Shown here one piece after another: positions 60,820-64,000 of a DNA stretch of 64,000 nucleotides (positions are counted from its first letter, which is position 1; every line of letters starts with the position of its first letter). The notes below the pieces were generated by a model that had not been told where the DNA came from, did not search any database, and saw nothing but the letters and a program-made list of their open reading frames with translations. The stretch comes from Hungatella sp. UBA3048. GTDB lineage: Bacteria; Bacillota; Clostridia; Lachnospirales; Lachnospiraceae. A program made the position numbers and the translations under genes. The stretch spans positions 26,849-90,848 of the forward strand of contig DFCS01000023.1 in the NCBI GenBank assembly GCA_002367105.1, read 5' to 3'.

Positions 60820-60860
60820 AAATAAGGCATATACTCATCCCATGAATATATGCCTTATTT
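60820..60860 (-). terminator. Terminator between the FadR-like gene and the dehydrogenase trio
   Basis: Arms AAATAAGGCATATA and TATATGCCTTATTT around 13 nt; TTTTTTAC follows on the minus strand. It lies 30 nt after the regulator stop. A weak promoter (TTGACT-17-TAAAAA, about 60780-60808) for the trio follows. Confidence 0.8.
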
Positions 60861-60890
60861 CTTAATATAGGATTTCAGACCATGGGTTAA

Positions 60891-61574
60891 TCAGGTTCTT
60901 TGCCGGTCTTCTTCCTTATAGCGGTTGTCGTTGTACATTAAGTGGAAATACATTGCCTGCTGTGCCTCCACAGGCTTCCGGTCCCTGATCGCCTCATAAA
61001 TTCTGCGATGGGACAATAACGTCTGGGCATATTCGGTCTCCCGGACCGAACCGGCAAAGACCCGGACCCCGTCGGTAATGACAGGTACCAGGTTTGCTAT
61101 GACCAGATTATGGCTGCAGTTGGCAATCTGGGCATGGAACTGGGAATCCTTTTCCGAATAATCCTCCCTGTTCTCCATCTTCTTTTCCAGTTCCAGAAGA
61201 ATCTGTTCCAGGCAGAGGATATCTTCCTGGTCCGCATTCTGTGCCGCCAGGGCTGCAATCGGCGGCTCCAGCATAACCCGGATCTGGATCAGATCCTCTG
61301 TCAGCTTTCTTCTGTCTTCTATCATGGTAAATCCCAGAGGATCATCGGCCACACCATTTTTATCCGACAGAAAGGTCCCCGAGCCCTGACGGATGGTGAC
61401 AATATTTCGGGACATCAGGATTCTTAAGGCCTCACGGACCGTATTACGCCCTACCCCAAGAACTTCAGACAGTTCCGCCTCGGTAGGCATTTTGTCTCCT
61501 GCAGTGTATCCTTCTTCCTGTATGATCTGCAATAATTTTTGGGCGGCAATTTCTGCCAGCGTCTGTTTTTCCAT
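60891..61574 (-). CDS. FadR-type GntR regulator
   Basis: 227 residues. Winged helix: YTAGDKMPTEAELSEVLGVG, RNTVREALRIL, then IRQGSGTFLSDKNG. The C-terminal FCD domain has EKDSQFHAQIANC, HRRIYEAI and MYFHLMYN with the metal-site histidines. The gene precedes the dehydrogenase trio with a terminator in between, so it is separately terminated, but the trio is its closest neighbour. Likely ligand: a 2-hydroxyacid, glycerol-3-phosphate-like acid or other organic acid. A repeated ATTCATCC-type motif before the trio may be its site. Confidence 0.9.
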   Translation of the reverse strand: MEKQTLAEIAAQKLLQIIQEEGYTAGDKMPTEAELSEVLGVGRNTVREALRILMSRNIVTIRQGSGTFLSDKNGVADDPLGFTMIEDRRKLTEDLIQIRVMLEPPIAALAAQNADQEDILCLEQILLELEKKMENREDYSEKDSQFHAQIANCSHNLVIANLVPVITDGVRVFAGSVRETEYAQTLLSHRRIYEAIRDRKPVEAQQAMYFHLMYNDNRYKEEDRQRT

Positions 61575-61613
61575 GATATACTCCTTCCCCCGTTCCTAAC
61601 CTGCATTAACATA

Positions 61614-61655
61614 ATAAAACAGACAGCAGACGGATATTGGCCTATCTGCTGTCTG
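61614..61655 (-). terminator. Terminator of pnp
   Basis: CAGACAGCAGA and TCTGCTGTCTG arms around 14 nt, followed by TTTTATTATG on the minus strand, 19 nt after the pnp stop. Confidence 0.85.
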
Positions 61656-61673
61656 CCACAAGGCATAGCTGTT

Positions 61674-63818
61674 TTATTCTGCTTCTTTTGATCCTGTTTC
61701 TTTTTCAGCTTTTTTCTCTTCTGTCTTTGCAGCCAGATCTCCCGGCTTCATGCTTAAGTTGATTCTGCCCATCTTGTCTACTTCCATTACCTTAACGGTT
61801 ACTTCATCACCGATGTTGACGACATCTTCAACCTTTGCCACTCTCTTATCTGACAGCTTGGAAATGTGTACCATACCATCTTTATTGGGAGCCAGTTCTA
61901 CGAAAGCACCAAAGTTCATGATTCTGACAACCTTGCCATTGAAAATCTGTCCTGCTTGGATTTCCGTAACAATGCTCTTAATGATCTGGATCGCACGGTC
62001 GATCATGGACTGATCGGTTCCGCATACGGATACATTACCGTCATCGTTAATATCGATCTTTACGCCGGTTTCTTCGATGATCTTATTGATCACTTTCCCC
62101 TGCTTTCCTACCACATCGCCGATCTTCTGAGGATCAATGGAAATCTGGTCGATCTTCGGAGCATACTTGCCTACTTCCTTACGCGGTTCAGCAATTGCCT
62201 TTGCCATAACCTCATCAAGAATGTAAAGCCTTGCCTCTCTGGTGGTGCGGATGGCTTCCTCAATGATCGGTCTTGTAAGGCCGTGGATCTTAATATCCAT
62301 CTGGATTGCAGTGATACCCTTATGGGTACCTCCTACCTTAAAGTCCATATCGCCGAAGAAATCTTCCAGCCCCTGAATATCGGTTAAGACGATGTAATCG
62401 TCATCGGAATCTCCGGTTACAAGTCCGCAGGAAATACCTGCAACCGCCGATTTAATGGGAACACCGGCAGCCATTAAGGACATGGATGAGGAACAGATGC
62501 TTGCCTGAGAGGTAGATCCATTGGATTCCATGGTCTCGGAAACGGTACGGATCGCATATGGAAATTCTTCCTCAGACGGAAGAACCGGAATCAATGCTCT
62601 CTCTGCCAGGGCACCATGGCCGATCTCCCGGCGTCCCGGTCCTCTGGAAGGCCTTGTCTCTCCTACGGAGAAGGACGGGAAATTGTAGTGGTGCATATAT
62701 CTCTTGGAGGTTTCCATATCATCAATGCCGTCTAATCTCTGGCTTTCAGACAGTGGAGCCAAGGTACAAATATTTAAAATCTGAGTCTGGCCGCGGGTGA
62801 ACATAGCAGAGCCATGAACTCTTGGAAGCATATCAATTTCTGCTGCCAGATGACGGATCTGATCCATGGCACGGCCGTCAGGACGCTTATGATCTTTTAA
62901 GATCATCTTGCGGACAGTCTTTTTCTGGTACTGGTAAATGGCTTCTCCAAGCACTGACAGCCATTCTGCTTTTTCTGCAAAGGCTTCTTCCAGTTTTGCG
63001 GTGATGTTGCGGATGTTTTCTTCTCTTATCTGCTTTTCATCGGTAAATACGGCAACTTCCATCTCCTCAGGAGTAACGATTTCCCTGATGGCAGCAAATA
63101 ACTCTTCCGGCACTGCACAGCTGGTATACTGGTGCTTCGGCTTTCCGCACTCTGCTACGATGGTGTCAATGAATTTGATGATTTCCTGGTTTACTTCATG
63201 AGCCCTGAAAATGGCCTCGATCATCTTATCTTCCGGCACCTCATTGGCTCCGGCCTCGATCATGATGACTTTTTCTCTTGTTGATGCAACCGTAAGTGCC
63301 ATGTCGGAAACCTGCTTCTGAGCCTGGGTCGGATTGATGACGAATTCTCCGTCTACAAGTCCCACCTGGGTGGAAGCACAGGGTCCGTCAAAAGGAATAT
63401 CGGAAATGCAGGTTGAAATGGCTGAACCTAACATCGCTGTCAGCTCCGGACTGCAGTCCTGGTCTACGGACATAACGATGTTATCTAAAGTTACATCGTT
63501 ACGGTAATCTTTTGGAAACAAAGGTCTCATAGGACGGTCAATGACACGGGAGGTCAAAATTGCATTCTCAGATGCTTTTCCCTCTCTTTTGTTGAAGCCG
63601 CCTGGGATCTTTCCTACGGCGTATAATTTTTCTTCGTATTCTACGCTCAGTGGGAAGAAATCGATTCCGTCTCTTGGTTTGTCAGAAGCAGTTGCGGTTG
63701 CTAATACTACGGTATCGCCATAGTGCATGAGAGCCGCGCCGTTTGCCTGCTTTGCTACTCTGCCGACATCAACGGTTAATGTTCTGCCGGCCAGTTCCAT
63801 ACTATAACTCTTGTACAT
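61674..63818 (-). CDS. pnp: Polyribonucleotide nucleotidyltransferase (PNPase)
   Basis: 714 residues. Domains: RNase PH 1 (about 10-220; VGRVAKQANGAALMHYGDTV, DRPMRPLFPKDYRND), all-helical linker (about 240-320), RNase PH 2 (about 325-545; HKRPDGRAMDQIRHL, PRVHGSAMFTRGQTQIL, SGSTSQASICSSS region with catalytic Asp in ILTDIQGLEDFFGDMDFKVG), KH (about 555-615; VVGKQGKVINKIIEETGVKI) and S1 (about 622-692; FNGKVVRIMNFGAFVELAPN). It degrades RNA 3'-5' using phosphate. A Lys/Glu-rich tail follows. It is monocistronic here, with a terminator; rpsO, its usual neighbour, would lie upstream beyond the window edge. The 5' region carries several hairpins (63938-64000). Confidence 0.97.
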   Translation of the reverse strand: MYKSYSMELAGRTLTVDVGRVAKQANGAALMHYGDTVVLATATASDKPRDGIDFFPLSVEYEEKLYAVGKIPGGFNKREGKASENAILTSRVIDRPMRPLFPKDYRNDVTLDNIVMSVDQDCSPELTAMLGSAISTCISDIPFDGPCASTQVGLVDGEFVINPTQAQKQVSDMALTVASTREKVIMIEAGANEVPEDKMIEAIFRAHEVNQEIIKFIDTIVAECGKPKHQYTSCAVPEELFAAIREIVTPEEMEVAVFTDEKQIREENIRNITAKLEEAFAEKAEWLSVLGEAIYQYQKKTVRKMILKDHKRPDGRAMDQIRHLAAEIDMLPRVHGSAMFTRGQTQILNICTLAPLSESQRLDGIDDMETSKRYMHHYNFPSFSVGETRPSRGPGRREIGHGALAERALIPVLPSEEEFPYAIRTVSETMESNGSTSQASICSSSMSLMAAGVPIKSAVAGISCGLVTGDSDDDYIVLTDIQGLEDFFGDMDFKVGGTHKGITAIQMDIKIHGLTRPIIEEAIRTTREARLYILDEVMAKAIAEPRKEVGKYAPKIDQISIDPQKIGDVVGKQGKVINKIIEETGVKIDINDDGNVSVCGTDQSMIDRAIQIIKSIVTEIQAGQIFNGKVVRIMNFGAFVELAPNKDGMVHISKLSDKRVAKVEDVVNIGDEVTVKVMEVDKMGRINLSMKPGDLAAKTEEKKAEKETGSKEAE

Positions 63819-63937
63819 ACTGGTATCTCCTTTTACTAATTAATATTTATATTAACAGTAGAAGACGCCGAAACTACTGATCTGCGCGCAATAATGAAAA
63901 AATGAGTTTGATTATGCGGCCCGCTGGGGCATAAGCA

Positions 63938-64000
63938 GATTCTGCCTTTGGCAGAATCCGCAACCGCAAATTCGGGACTTTCAGTCCCTCATTCGCGGTT
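63938..64000. repeat. Stacked palindromes upstream of pnp
   Basis: GATTCTGCC/GGCAGAATC with a 3-nt loop (63938-63958), and 18-nt arms beginning AACCGC that pair imperfectly over 63962-63979 and 63983-64000 (about 15 of 18). A short GCGGC/CCGC stem precedes them. They resemble the composite palindrome at 35470-35640 in style. They may be a dispersed intergenic repeat or terminate the preceding (rpsO?) transcript. Confidence 0.6.

Overview
The window reads as a chromosomal segment of an anaerobic, low-GC Gram-positive bacterium of the class Clostridia, most like the Lachnospiraceae (Lacrimispora or 'Clostridium' saccharolyticum-like). The reasons are Stickland-type electron-transfer flavoproteins and 2-hydroxyacyl-CoA dehydratases, sugar ABC importers with their own two-component systems, choline-binding-type wall proteins, an LPxTG sortase substrate, AGGAGG ribosome-binding sites with frequent TTG starts, and TTGACA/TATAAT promoters. 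The genus is inferred, not proven. I see no rRNA, tRNA, CRISPR array, intact insertion sequence or prophage.

Layout. 1-2903 (minus): etfB, a frameshifted etfA and a GlcD-type flavoprotein dehydrogenase cut by the window edge, resembling a bifurcating lactate/2-hydroxyacid dehydrogenase. 3269-5456 (plus): a GNAT acetyltransferase and a MATE exporter. 5599-15949 (minus): a nine-gene operon with dehydratase activator, two dehydratase subunits, transporter, acyl-CoA ligase, acyl-CoA dehydrogenase, EtfB, EtfA and a class III CoA-transferase. This is a complete reductive 2-hydroxyacyl-CoA route. It starts at a near-consensus promoter embedded in TTGTATACAA palindromes, with a GntR/FCD regulator just upstream. 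17234-23336: a truncated nitrogenase-like gene, a wall-binding protein, a lone PTS IIC, small unknown genes and an unusual HTH regulator. 23652-28799 (plus): a giant LPxTG adhesin divergent from that regulator. 28914-30838 (minus): a decaying patch with an Rpn-like nuclease, a DUF3788 gene and a VOC gene with a stop codon.

31128-41999 (minus): a sugar locus. A PfkB kinase, class II aldolase, internally deleted D-lyxose-isomerase gene and ribose-type ABC importer are followed by a second, paralogous binding protein, a histidine kinase, a response regulator and a family-1 solute-binding protein. The second binding protein, kinase and regulator look like an extracellular sugar-sensing unit for the importer. 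42505-44280 (plus): a chemoreceptor. 44433-47674 (minus): an ABC-F ATPase and a DUF1576 membrane protein.

47785-50706 (minus): a PMCA-type P-type ATPase behind a strong promoter, a yybP-ykoY (Mn2+) riboswitch and an overlapping terminator, so it is probably a manganese exporter. 50746-56450 (minus): a branched-chain-amino-acid-type ABC importer operon (livJHMGF order) ending in a zinc dehydrogenase, divergent from a GntR regulator. 57606-61574 (minus): a FadR-like regulator followed by a glycerol-3-phosphate-dehydrogenase-like trio with ATGA overlaps. 61674-63818 (minus): pnp, with stacked palindromes in its upstream region.

The strongest points for follow-up are the Mn2+ riboswitch/P-ATPase unit, the operator array of the dehydratase operon, the phased GTAAC array between the adhesin and its neighbouring regulator, the sugar-sensing trio, and a cluster of recently broken genes (etfA, lyxose isomerase, VOC, Rpn, nitrogenase-like). 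The broken genes may be real decay or, for the small lesions, assembly error.
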